Part shown: positions 1-12,000 of the stretch, piece by piece
How the letters are laid out: each line of letters starts with the position of its first letter
Numbering within the stretch: the first letter of the stretch is position 1
From: Erythrocercus mccallii
Taxonomy: Eukaryota; Chordata; Aves; Passeriformes; Dicruridae
Reading direction: 5' to 3'
Length of the DNA stretch: 64,000 nt
NCBI GenBank assembly: GCA_013397435.1
Contig: VZRG01002352.1
Span: forward strand, 1-64,000
Program-made: the position numbers and the translations under genes
The notes under the pieces: generated by a model
Told to the model about the DNA's origin: nothing
The model's input: only the letters and a program-made list of their open reading frames with translations
Databases searched by the model: none

Positions 1-360
1 TTATGCCCAATCTAAACCCACTCTCTTTTAGTTTAAAACCATTTTCCTTTGACCTAACATTGGAAACCCTGGTAAAATGTCTCTGCTTTTCTTATAAATG
101 TCTTTTGTTATATGGAGGGTTTTAAAAAAAAAAATAAAAAATTCTTCCTAGTTATGTCTAAAATTCTGTATTGGTAAATGTCTTCAACATGAACAAACAA
201 AGGAACAGATGTTACTGTCTCAGGCAAAGGCACTGTGAGCCCCAGAAACTTCTCGGGTACTCACAGGATTTTGCAATTAGTTTACTCCCCAATCTTGTTT
301 CATGGTTCTTCTCATCACCTTGGTGGTATTGTGACATTTGGGAAGCAGTTGAGGAGACAT
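1..360. other. Unique A+T-rich intergenic DNA
   Basis: No gene or known repeat is recognisable here. There is an A-rich run at about 123-142. The short open frames on both strands overlap each other and none has a recognisable domain. Confidence 0.6.
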
Positions 361-487
361 AACCAAACCAAACCAAACCAAATGAACAAAAAAACCCCAA
401 AAAACCCCACAAAAACAAAGAAACAAACAAAACCCCCACCCCAACAACAACAACAAAAATAAAAACCAAACCATCCAAAAAAACCCA
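361..487. repeat. A/C-only low-complexity tract
   Basis: This strand is almost purely A and C. It starts with several tandem AACCA units, followed by runs of A broken by CCCC and by CAA triplets (about 442-457). The strand bias is strong, because the complement is almost pure T/G. It explains the Q/K/P-rich and F/V/G-rich open frames that cross it, which should not be read as proteins. Confidence 0.8.
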
Positions 488-1297
488 GAAAATTTTACCT
501 GTGCCTTCATTTGTTCGCCAGGGGAAGTTGCCTGGGGAAATGCCAGGGACCCTGCTCTGCAGCAGCAGCTCCTGCAAACGTGAGTCCTGGCTCCTGAGCC
601 AGATGTTGCAAACATTTAAACAGCTGCCAGAGCCTCCTCAACCTGTCATCAGGCCTGACCTTAAATCCAGCTTAGTTTTTAAATGTTAGAGAGGAAAAAA
701 GGTGGAAAAAAAAAATTAAAAAGCCCCAACAGGGTAAAGTTACACAGCTGCCTGAAATATTAAATTAAAAGACTGAACATCTGTTCACTTGCTTTTCAAA
801 ATTTAATGGTTTGGAGAGATATTCTGTTGTCTTAGATCCTTAAGAACATCTGAGACCCACACAGCTTTAGCACCTGTGAAAAATCCTCTCTCAAAACACA
901 TAGACTCTTCAAAGCTTATTGCTCCTGCTCTTTGCCAAACATATGTTGCCCAACACCACAACAAATTATTAATAATATTTAGGTCATACTTGACTTTTGC
1001 ACAGCGAATTTCCTGAGCGAGCACCAAAGCACTGTTGAAGCATCATCAAGCTTTTCTTGCATGGAGTCAGAAATTATCCTGAAATGGACCAAAGAAACTC
1101 CCAGAACTGGCTACTAGGAAATAAAAAGAGTATTAGATTGATGTGGATTTGGTTTGCATTTGGTTTAGGGATTTTTTTAAAATTTATTTAGCTACACTTT
1201 TTACTTAATTTAAACATTTAAACTAATTATTTTTTTTTTTTTTTGCCAGGATCGAGCATAGGATATAATGAACTTGTTAGCTTCCTGCCACAGGGGG
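488..1297. other. Unique intergenic DNA with a poly-T tract
   Basis: There is no recognisable gene. A T15 run at 1230-1244 is followed by GCCAGG, which looks like a splice acceptor, but no convincing open exon follows it on the plus strand. Confidence 0.55.
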
Positions 1298-1888
1298 CTA
1301 TTGACACAGTGAAGGGAATGACGAGTGGCTATGGGAGGGAAGTATCAGGCTTTGTATTGTATGAATAAGTAGAGCCTCTGCAGTAGAACTGTATTGTTTA
1401 TGGGCAGCCAAGCCCTCTGTTAGAAAACACAGGATGTAAAACAGAGAGTAGAAAATCTGTACCCTAAACATCACTGTAATTTTAAAGCTAGATGCTTGGA
1501 CTGTGCTTTTGGGACCAAATAAAAAGCACAGCGATATAGTTGGCATATTTTTGCAATATGAGACTTCAACAGAAGGCAGAAAGTGAAAAGAAAAAAAAAC
1601 CTGGTCAGCAAGATTTCTGTTTATATTTCTGTTTTCATTTCTAATGTGTTTCCACTGGAAGTATTTTTTATCACTCCACAGGCTTTCCTTTGGTTCCCAC
1701 AATTTATAGCCTTGGTGCTCTGAAATCTCAGCTTTAGTTCCAACATCTGGAATATTAAGTTTTTGTTTAAAGATGATCTGAATGTTGGTGATATTTCTTT
1801 CCCTACGTAACTTTAAAAAGATTATACCCAAAGATATGCTGGCTAGAAGTGAAGCTAGACTGGCTTTCTTGCCACTCCTGTATTGCAC
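1298..1888 (-). other. Long open frame of unknown status (196 codons)
   Basis: This is the longest ATG-to-stop frame in the window, on the minus strand. The predicted 196-residue product is basic near its N-terminus and S/I/K/F-rich, with two hydrophobic stretches, near residues 10-27 and 140-160. I recognise no family or catalytic motif. It has no obvious core promoter and does not lie in a recognised repeat. It could be a decayed retrogene, an unrecognised transposon ORF or chance. Frames this long are not expected often at this base composition, so it is kept as a low-confidence entry and not called as a gene. Confidence 0.12.
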
Positions 1889-3435
1889 TGTGGTTTTAAT
1901 GTTTAATAAGATGATGATTTAAATGAAAAAATGCACACCGTTAAAAGTAAACAGGTACAATTAATAATAATGGCAATGATAATAACAGCATTAATAATGT
2001 AAATCCCACAAAAGTCTCTTCACATCCTGTAGAAGACAAAATGCAATTTCTAAGACCCCCTAAAACTATTAATAAATCTTCATTAAAAATTAAAACAATA
2101 GAATCAAAGCAAAAGATTAGAGGAGTAAAAATGTATTGCACTTTATAAAAGCCATTTCATCAGATCAGAGAGAGGAAGCATTTTCAAAACAAATACAAAC
2201 TGTGAAAGAAAGTTCAGGGTTTGGGGACAGGGAGGTGTGAAAAATAGAATAAATTACATGAACAAAAAGCAGAGCATGTTACACATTGGTAGGAATTATT
2301 TCCCACTGAGGGAAATAAACTAATTTCTGGTGATCTGTACAAAGGAAGTAGCATCATCAGGTATTGTTTAATGAAAGGAAAGGTAAATCGTGAATAGAGG
2401 GTTCTGTCACCTCGCATTATTTTGGAGTTGTGGTGTCTCACGTGCTGACATGCTGTCACACATACAATAACCATGTAGGGAATGCTCCTACAGAATGAAA
2501 GCCTTTCAAAACTCTCATTTCCTACTTTAATTTGAAACCAAAAAATCAAAACATACAGCTTAATAATAGAGCATTAGGTACACACTGTGAAAATAATCCA
2601 ACAAAGATAAGAAGAAAATTGATTTAGGAAGACAACCTTTAGGAAAGTAACCAATTGCTGCCTAGAAGCCATGGCTTGGGTGCAGTAACTTTCATGTAGT
2701 AAGAATATTTCGGCCTCATACATGTACACAGCCACATGAGTAGATACAGGGTGTCCTAATTACAGATATGGGCTGTGTAATGGCCATTTGATGAGCCTTG
2801 CAGTTTTAAATGCCATTCCACATTCAACATTTTTGATGGAAGGCCTGTGCCATACTCATTCCAACTCTGGCACCCTCAAGTCATATTTCTTCCCTTGTCA
2901 CAAAGTATTTATTTTTATCAGCAGCTTGTCATTCGAGTATATTTTTAAAAAATGAGGAAATCGGCAGCAGCAGAATCTCTTTGTGAAACGTGGAGATATC
3001 TCTCAGTTTAGTGCCACTATTTGATTGTTATACATTAAAAAAAAAAAAAAAATCAAATATCTATTCAAAGACTCCAAGCATCAGAAGGGAAAGAGGGGCT
3101 GGAAGGCATAGGTGATATTGAATTTTTCACTTAGCCTCACAAAATATCCTGTTAATAACCTGGCTCTCACCCCAACCAGGCACAACACATTGTGTAGTGT
3201 CTTTCTCCCTGACTGTGTCAGATTTGGCAGCTCTAAAAAAATCTGGCTGAAATAGGTTGAAACGTGGTGGACAGGTTTAATGAGAGAAGAGATCTTGAAG
3301 TTTGAAGCCTAAAATAATAAAGCTAAAGCCATGTTAAATTCATTCCTCCTCTGATGTGTATAAATACTGATGGAGGAAGTAGCAGCTGCTATATTAAAAA
3401 TAGCATTTGTTAATCCATCCTGTAGTAAAAAAAAC
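1889..3435. other. Unique A+T-rich intergenic DNA
   Basis: I see no gene. There is an ATAATAATGG-like A/T-rich stretch around 1960-2000 and an A15 run near 3038-3052. The segment 2790-2940 has balanced composition and no repeat character, so it could be old conserved noncoding sequence, but nothing here proves that. Confidence 0.5.
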
Positions 3436-3527
3436 TTTATATATTTATGTGTGTGTGTACGTGTACATATATGTGTATAAATATATACGATATAAATATA
3501 TATGATATAAATATCTATCTATCTATG
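3436..3527. repeat. Compound TA/TG/TATC microsatellite
   Basis: An interrupted run of TA and TG dinucleotides passes into GATATAAATATA-type units and ends in ATCT tetranucleotides. This is a simple sequence repeat and codes for nothing. Confidence 0.85.
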
Positions 3528-4614
3528 AGGGGCAGCTAAGGTCTGCTATTCTCCAGGAAAAATACCCATAATGATTCCCATCTCTGACTTAGAACCTCAG
3601 CATCTACGTAAAGAGTTACTGACAGACCCTTTTGTTGTGCAACTCACTCCTTATCGTGCTTGGCAAATAAAATGTCTCAAGTTTAAGATGAAAATTCATT
3701 TACCAATGGGGGCTGGGGCAAGTGAGAATTCAGGACAGGACAGCCCTGGGATGATGATAAAGCCAAAGTTCTTTCTGATTTGCTACTAATCGTTCTGGAA
3801 TGTAACCTACGTCTGCATTTCCTCCACACAGAAACACAAATCCATCCTACACCTAAAAGTAAATGTTCAGTTTGGCTCTCTCCTGTAATTAGGCAGGACT
3901 ACATCCCCTGTACACCTTTCCTTGTGTTCTTGTGCTGCAGGGATGTGGCTTGGGATTTTCCTGTGGTCAGATACCCTCATGTTTCCCTTCCACTTGCATA
4001 TATGTCTATGTGCCAATCTCTGTCAGATCTTTAGGTGTGTCTCAGAGGAAAATTAGCAATGTGAGTCAGAACTCTGCCTTCAGTATCACAGAGGCATTTC
4101 ATTGCATATTTCATGTACAGCATCTTCATATTCTGAAGCAAAAATTTTGTTTTAACAACATCACACATTTCTTTTAGCTGATGCTCAAGGCTTGTCTGAA
4201 TAGGAATGCACTCTCTACAAGGAGTACATGTATTGCAAATACATAAGGTTTGCAAGCATAAAGCAAAATGTGGTTTCATGATTTATTATGCATTGTAACT
4301 CCTGTTATATTCTATGAAAAAAAAAAGAATCAATTAATTTTATCTGTTTAAGTGTACTCTCTGCATAGTGTGGCTTTGTTGGCCACATTGATTATATGAA
4401 ACTTGTCATATGTTGCAAGTGATGATCTATTTTTTTTTAAAGCTTTAATCTTTCTTCATTAGGGGGTGCTTGACTTGATCGATCACGTAGTGATCTAAGC
4501 CAAAACCTGCTGGTTTTAATCCTTGTGACAAACTGCTGCCCAGTTCTGCCAGCCAAAGTTGGAAAATGCCATATTGCTAAACAGAGGGACATCTGACAAG
4601 GACAAGAACATTGA
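3528..4614. other. Unique intergenic DNA
   Basis: I see no gene or known repeat. A short interrupted palindrome (GATCAC-GTA-GTGATC) lies near 4482-4496. Small overlapping open frames at 3571-4279 have no domain or splice context. Confidence 0.5.
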
Positions 4615-5082
4615 ATGGGAGTCTGTGAGTTGCTGCTGCTGCTGCTGCTGCTACGCCTGAGCTGTGCCTTGCCTAGGAGCCTGAAAAGCAGGCACGTCTC
4701 TTCCCTTTCTCACCAGAAAGCCCCAAATCTGAGCCTGAGGAAGCAGAGCCATGGAGAGGCCCATGGTGGAAGCTGGTGGCCTTCAGTGCAGAGACTAGGA
4801 TGGGCTTCTGCTCTTGAGGGAGAGAGAGAAATGCAGATTTCTTCCTCCCCCAGAGCAAGGGCTGGTTTGGGTGAAAGCTCTCGCGTACTTTCATCCACCC
4901 CCAAGTTGTCGCACTCCATAAAAAAGAGTTACAGAGGAGTGAATGGGATTGAGGTAAGAAATTCACTCCTCCTTTGCAGTTCTGAGCTTGACATGATAAA
5001 TTCTGACAATACTAACCTAGGATGCCTGCCTACTTCAGTGCATTGCTCAGGAGCTGCAGGTTTCCAACTCAGTGGCAGCTGA
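4615..5082 (+). other. Signal-peptide-like open frame on a CTG repeat
   Basis: This 155-codon frame starts ATGGGAGTC. Residues 6-13 are eight leucines encoded by a CTG/GCT repeat, followed by RLSCALPRS, so the first 20 residues mimic a secretory signal with a possible cleavage after CALP or CA. The rest is S/R/G-rich with no cysteine pattern or domain that I know. A good splice donor (GAG|GTAAGA) lies inside the frame at 4953/4954. The leucine run may simply be a microsatellite being read. I do not recognise a gene. Confidence 0.1.
4631..4652. repeat. CTG trinucleotide microsatellite
   Basis: There are seven uninterrupted CTG/TGC/GCT units. On the plus strand, in the frame starting at 4615, they encode leucine. 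Confidence 0.9.
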
Positions 5083-5101
5083 TCTCTGGTGATGAAAGGG
5101 C

Positions 5102-5120
5102 TTTTTTTTTGGGGGGGGGG
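5102..5120. repeat. T9-G10 homopolymer junction
   Basis: Nine T are followed directly by ten G, and then ATGGGGC. This is low complexity. The G-run length is likely to vary between individuals and to be prone to sequencing error. Confidence 0.85.
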
Positions 5121-6110
5121 ATGGGGCTGAGTTGGTAGACTGCCTGTTTTGAAAGCACCAAGTTGCAAGAACACCCCAATTTAAAACTTTTGATCACCTT
5201 CCCTTTATAGTTAATTTCCCCCTATCTGGCTGTCCCATCTGGCATCCACTAAACATACCCTGTCTCCATTTTTCCTTCCCCAGAAAGTCCCAAAGCATCC
5301 CACAGCAGCCTGACGTGTAACAGGACACCATTACTTGTTGGGCACAACTCCCTACCAGTACAGTACAAGAGACATTTACAGCGCTGTAAAACCCAGACAA
5401 TTTGTTTGTATCGGGAAAGGTTACAGAGTGTACTGCTTTTACCACTACAGGTGACGCATGGCTGCTATACATTTGACATTTTGGAATGTGTTTTCATAGA
5501 TCCTAAAAGGTCTTTTTGTCATGCAATTATCTAAAAACCTGTTCCCTTAAGGCAACCCGAAAATGAACAGCCTCACTGTTCATGTGCATTGATTTGCTCA
5601 CATAGAGTATTGATCCTCATGAGGTTTTTCTTGTTCCACATCATCCTAGAAGGGCTCAAAAATACATACGTGCATGTGTAAACATGCTCTTTCCCATCTT
5701 GCAAAGGTAATGAGGAGGATTGCAAATGACTTCATTTCAGTTTATTCTGAAATGTAAACCTTTGTGCAGGCATTAATATATCCACTCTTTTCCAGTGAAT
5801 CATAAAGTTGTAAGGGGTTTTGCAGCTACCATTCAGATTTTATTTGTGTCTTTCTGGAAATATCAGGGGCAAGCAAAGCATTGCAGTCTGAGCATGTCTA
5901 AATTTATGCATGTGATTTTATACTTGTTTCTGAATAACATGGTAATCAACACTATTTTGAGATGCAAGCTTTGATCCTTATTGTTGCTAACAACAATATC
6001 CATACTAATGTGCAGTGTTCTTAACAAAGCATATCACAGGGAATTTTGCAATTCAAATACAATTAAAAAGCAATATAAAATAAATGTTTGAATTTGATTT
6101 AAAATATGAA

Positions 6111-6142
6111 ATATTCAGCTCTCTAAATATTCAGCTCTCTAA
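6111..6142. repeat. 16-bp tandem duplication
   Basis: ATATTCAGCTCTCTAA occurs twice head to tail (6111-6126 and 6127-6142) with no mismatch. Confidence 0.9.
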
Positions 6143-6829
6143 ATAGGCAAGCAAATTAAGAATATTAGAAAACAAATTCCAAATTTTCCTTTCAGACAGG
6201 AGGGCTTTCTGCAGCTTACAGATGATTGAGGGTCCTCCCAAACAGTGAAATGAGGCTGGAGTTCAGCTTACCCACCTTAGGGTCATCCCATTACCCTCAC
6301 AGCACCCAACTGTTTCATTCTGTGGCTCATTCTCAATCAAAACAGAGTTTTTGTCATCCTTAAGCTCCTCCTTGAAGAAGACTGTGTGATCTTCTTACCC
6401 TGGCAGGGTAAGGGCTTTACCTGATAGCAGCAGATGCTGAGGTTAAATTGAACATCACTTAATGTCTTCAAAAAATTACATGCAAGAAGTATGACCCAAG
6501 CCTGAATGAAAAGCTGTTAAAGAAGACAAAAAGCTAATTTTTATTTACAAACTAACTAAATTTATGTAGAAATTCACTGGGAAGCAATCACTGAAACACA
6601 GCATAAGGTCCTGAGTATCACTATTACTTGAAATCTCATGTTGATTTGCCAGTGCTGCAAATGTTTTTCTTGCTTCCTTAATTCACACACACGTGAGGAA
6701 ATTCAGTTTCCTTAAGCTTGTTATTTGACCCTGCTCTAACAGAGAGTCTGTCAGACATGTCTGCACTTTAGACATCTATTTTATTTCCTAAAATGAGCTC
6801 TGTTTTTTAAAAAATTAAGACTTCAGAAT

Positions 6830-6862
6830 ATTATATATATATATGTAAATATACATATAATG
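6830..6862. repeat. TA-rich microsatellite
   Basis: An interrupted TA run continues into ATGTAAATATACATATAATG. Confidence 0.8.
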
Positions 6863-8663
6863 AAAAATTTAGAACAGAATGTACTGCTTCATCCTAGTTG
6901 ATAAATTATACATTATGATACTCTAACTCCTCCCAGTAATGCTCCAGATATTATATATTGGTTTTTCATATTATTTCCTCTTGGGAAGAATACTTTTCAC
7001 TTGTGAGTTTAGTCACTGCCTCCAGCAGAAGTTACACAAGATTAGAAGAATGTAAGAAACATAGACAAAAAAAACCAAAAATACCCAAAACAAACAAAAC
7101 AAAAATCAGAAGAAAAGTTTTCAGGAGAAATTAATGGAATGAACTTACCAATAGGATTTTGCCTTGCAGACTCACACAAAACTTGTTGTGTCCTGTTTGT
7201 GGGAAGTAGGCACAAAACTGATAAGTGAAGTAGGTGAACCCACAAATTTCAGCATCTCAAGAGTTGGCATTCATTTAAAGAAGTCTAAATTTTTCCCCTT
7301 ACTTGACAGTGGTCAATAAGATTTTTTTTTTTTTTCCCAGAATCCTTTTATATTTGTGTCTTTAACATACTGCATGCCTGGGCAAGGTAGCAAAAAAATA
7401 GAGCTAGGAATTTAGTATCACCTCTGCAGGGGAGTTGATACATTCTGAGCCTTACAAACACAAATAATGCCATTTGCTAGTTGAGACTGGCTGGATTAGA
7501 CCATATTTAAATTGATTCTGGCAAAAACAAAGTTTGTATGCTGGAAAAAAATGGAGGAGGAGAGAAGAAAATCTGATATCATTTGGGCCAACAATTGGAC
7601 AAAAGCTGATGTAGTGATGTTAACATCAAAAAATGTCTCTGGAGAGCCACAAAAGGCAGATGGATAACTTGACTAAGACCAAAACAGATAGGAAATGTTG
7701 CCTGTCAGTGCTATGGGCTCTAGCACCACTACTAATATATAACTTGAACCATTATTTAGTGTTGTACTGTCCCAAAGGTCTTTGGAAGACACATTTATAC
7801 AATATAGTTATCACATCCATATTAAATCATGAGTGAGAACCTATTTCAGCTTCTTTTTCACCTTCAGCTGTTTGAGCACAGACCATACAGACATGATTTA
7901 TAAATCTCTAGGCTGCTCCTTATATCAAAAGGGTCAGACTAGTCCCTTGTTGACGTAAATAATAGAGACTTCAAAACCAGCCTAATTTTTCTCATTAACC
8001 CATTAGGCTATCCCTGCTCTATTTCCTCTTCCATTTTATATGTATTAAGATGTTACAAATACAACATAAAAATTAATTCTCTTTGCATCATGAAAGGATT
8101 TTTCTCCCCTTCTGAATTCAATTTATTAATTAAAAGAGCTGAAAAACTGTTTCAGAAATTGCTCTTCCCCCTCCCCACCCTGCCTCTACCAAACAAAAAT
8201 AAGGCATTTGCTTCTAGCAGTCTTAAATGATGTTTGATGCTCCAGAGAGCCTTCAACATTCATTACAGAGTCAACCAGAGCTTCATTAAATATTAGTCTA
8301 GCATGTGTATATGTGGTGCTGAGCACTGGCCTCAGGACCTCCCTCAGGCAATTTTCTACATGTTCCTTTCATCTGTCATTTTGCTTTGACTTGGGGCGAT
8401 TCTCACTTTCATCATTGACAATAGAAAACTCATTCCTGTGCGCATTTAGTTTTCATTATTCCTGGCCCCGTGAAGATGACTGACACACACAGATTCTTTT
8501 TCATCTTTTAAAGCATTGTAATGAATCATTTTTAATTCTTGCCTTGGAGTGTTCTTGTATTAGCATTGGTGGATGAAATAAAATTAAAGCTGTGTACTGG
8601 TGCTGAGAGAACCTGTTGGGTTATTCTGGCCTAGCAGCAAAAGACAAACTCTCTCAGCTTCGC

Positions 8664-9035
8664 AGAATCACACAATCCCACAGAATGGCTCAGGTTGGAA
8701 GGGACCATCGTGGGTCTCCTGTTCCAACTTCCCTGCTCAAGCAGTCATCCTAAAACACGTGGCACAGGATCACATCCAGGTGGTTCTGGGATATTTCCAG
8801 TGAGAAAAACTCCACACTCCAGGCAATCTGCTCTAGTGTGCAATCACCCACGCAGTAAAGAAGTTCTTCCTCTCATTCAGGGAGAACTTCCTGAGTGTCA
8901 ATTTCTACCTGTTTCCTCTGGTCTTGTTGCTTAACATCACCAAGAGCCTGGTCCCTCCTCCTGACACCCTCTTTTGGATACTTATGACATTGATGAAGCC
9001 TTCTTCTCAGGTGTCTCTTCTCTCATTTCTGCAGA
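8664..9035 (-). mobile_element. CR1 LINE 3'-end fragment (antisense)
   Basis: The block begins with AGAATCACACAATCCCACAG and then GGTTGGAAGGGACCATC, which is the reverse complement of the avian CR1 3' end with its octamer tail. It continues through the typical CR1 segments 'CCCTGCTCAAGCAG', 'AGGATCACATCCAGG', 'AAAGAAGTTCTTCCTC' and 'TCCTCCTGACACCCTC'. It fades near 9035. The element is 5'-truncated, as most CR1 copies are, and clearly diverged from the consensus I remember. The short ORFs at 8600-8934 lie inside it and are not genes. Confidence 0.92.
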
Positions 9036-12000
9036 GGCTTTTTACAGAAGTGTAACATGTCCAGTAACAAGTTCCAGAAGCAATATTTGACATTCTTTTA
9101 AAATTTGTTGAAAACGTAGAGTGATGCATTTTACTATATATGCTTTAAACAGTAAGTTCCAGTTCACATTTGTTTATTTTAATGCCTAATTTTAAGAAGA
9201 AAAATATGTAAAACATAAATCAAAAACAATTTTTCTACAATAACCTAATTTAGGATTAAGCCTGTTTTAGGATTAAGTCAATTTTCTTTTTGCCTCTAAA
9301 GTTTGCCAGTAAAAGTTTGCTATTCAACCTCCTGAGAGGTTTGTTGTTCTCTCCTGTGTGCTGCCCAAGGGTATCAAAGTACCTAAGTCCCTTTAAAAAC
9401 TCATTGAGTGAGCTAGGAGTGCAACACCACTTTAAATAGCAAACTGCTTTAATATTTGTAACCAGACATCTGAGGGTAAGCTTGGACCTATGCAAAGAAA
9501 AATTTTGAACATTTATTCCAGTTTATTCTTGCCTATAATCAGAATAAAATTGCTTTGAAACATGATGCCAACCATTCTCAAGTATCTCACACTATAGCTC
9601 CAGAACCTTTGCTATAAAGTAATAGGAAAAATTCTGACCCATGGCTGGAAGTGCAAAGATCATCATTTAAAGCATATTTATCCATCTTAAATAGAGATGC
9701 GTTACATCCTGGGCTGCCTGAGATAGAATAGTTAAAATTGCACGAAATTGAATCCTTATACTTGCATTCCAGCTGAGAGGGCAGTGGAATTTGAAAGAAA
9801 TTCTTTGATATAGGTAAAAAGTTGTTTGCTATTTGAAATCAGTTTTTTGAAGGAAAGGGAGATTAAAGTTGTAAAGCGTTGTCCCTGACCAAGCACTGAA
9901 AACAAGCTTCATCCCATTTTAGTACAAAAAGCATTTCATTTTGCACCCAGTCTCATCCCGACTACCAAGGAACACCAAAGGGGCGCGGAAAGGGAAGGTT
10001 TCTCACACTGCACGGTTTGCACAGACATTGGATTGGATACACTTTGTTCAAGGAAAATCTCACTGCTGAAGATTTGTGAAGCCAGATGGTGCCCCATGAA
10101 GCTGCCTTGGAGCAAAGTAGTTCTTTTATCATTTGAGAAATGCCCAATTTTTGTAGTTGCATATGGAATTCTTTTTGCTTTAAGGACAACATTTGGCAAA
10201 CATGGTACACCGTGTCTCTTCTGTGATCCCAACTGCCACAATTATTTCTATTAGTCATCAGAAGAACTAGAATCCAGTCAGGAAAGTGCCAAAGAAAAAA
10301 CATCCACTTGTTAAAAAAAAAAAAAAGAATTAATTAATTAAATTTGCAAGAGAATTCAGATTTCATTTTAAATTCTGGAAAATATAAGCCATACAGTGAG
10401 TGGTCTGTGTCATCCTTCAGTGGCCAGATGCCATGCTTTTGAATAAAGTGAAATAATTTCAATATTTGATGTTTCTTAACAACAAAATGTGTGATTCTAA
10501 CTGTGTCATTTCTTTGTCTATGGTCTATATGAATCATTTGAGTGTGTATACAGTGAGTAACCAATTCACTGGAGACCTCACATCCGTAACACTTCAGTGG
10601 TGATGCATAGATCTTGGGGAAAAGTAAAGAGGAATTCATGATGGCTTGTAATTTTGGCCTGGTGCCTTGGAAACACAACCTGTTGTATTTAAATAGGTCA
10701 GCACTGCCAGACTCATACTGTAATCAATGTTGATTAAACCCATGTAGGACTGAGTAAATACGAAGTAGCAATGGGTTTGGAACTATTTTGTATGTGACAT
10801 AAATAGTCAAGACACAGAAATCTAAATGTTTTATGGATGACCAGATTATGATTCAACCCTGATTGAATTTTACTTAATTGCTTGAATATTTAGACATTTT
10901 ATTACAGGCTCTTATTTTGCTGTGTGAGTTTTTTGTTTAGTTTTATTTAGTTTTGTTTTGTTTTTTAATTAAATATGATGGATACTGGTAAGTGTCATTA
11001 GCTGAGAATTAACTGTTCAAAAAATAAAATAACTTGAATTAGAGGAAATGTTGCTAATATGAATTATGTATGATCAACTTAGAATGTAGCAAGAAAAATA
11101 ACCCCAAACTTCTGTCTAATCATCCAACCAAATAAAGTCTCATAAATAGGCTAAATATTTGGAACATATTGTGGGAGAAAACTCTTTAAGCAGAAAATTA
11201 ATGCGGCAGGAATGATTTTGTGCAGACAGTTCTATACAGCAAACACTCCCGTAAAAGTTAATTTTCAACACTGGTGGAGTTAGTGTCATACAGGAACTTT
11301 CAGAGTAAGACCTAATCTTCCAGAATAAGAGCTAATAAATCAAAACTATTTCATTCCTTTTATATTCTATTGTTTTTTGTTATGCAAGCGCTCCACACAT
11401 GTAGCATTGTGAGGCTGCCTTCCAAAATTTTCAACAATCAGGAACTATATTCCTTTTAACTGTCTTCCAGGACTTTTTAGGTCTGCCTAAATATGTGTCT
11501 TCTGCTCTTAATTTTCTCTGTTGCCAGTGAACAGAGATAGGATCTACCACTCTTCCTATTTTGTCTTGTCTGCATTATTACGATAGGGAAAATATGTGTA
11601 AAATTACATGCTTTTCCACTGAAGAGCCTATCAGCAAAGGTCAGCAGAAGTCCTATCATTATGGAGGGGGAAAAAAAAGGACCTTTTGGTACAACAACCT
11701 ACCTTTCCTCAGGTCTGCCATAAAGTGGAATTAAGATATAAAAAAGGTGTAAAATTCTGAGTTAAGTTGATCCAGGTAGAGTAATACACACCGAAAGCAG
11801 AGTCGTGATTAGCACACCCACTTCAGATCTTTGGGACGTGGTTGGCTCATGGGGCCACAAATTATATTCAAATGATAATTTTTTTTTTTTTAGCTTTGGC
11901 TTGAGGAAACCTCTCTAAGCCAGTTAGGGCCAACTATCATCAACTGATTTGGAGGTGAGTTCATTTCATTTGAAGCCCAAAGAACAGACACTTACTGGAG

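Larger units (their letters stand above)
5121..8663. other. Unique A+T-rich intergenic DNA with small repeats
   Basis: No gene is recognisable. It includes a 16-bp tandem duplication at 6111-6142, a TA-rich microsatellite at 6830-6862 and a T15 run near 7322-7336. The open frames here are all below 95 codons and show no domain. Confidence 0.5.

Noticed and set aside
1230..1260. T15 plus GCCAGG as a splice acceptor
   Set aside because: No long open exon follows on the plus strand.
8600..8934. Two plus-strand frames of 67 and 79 codons
   Set aside because: Both cross the antisense CR1 3' end and have no domain.
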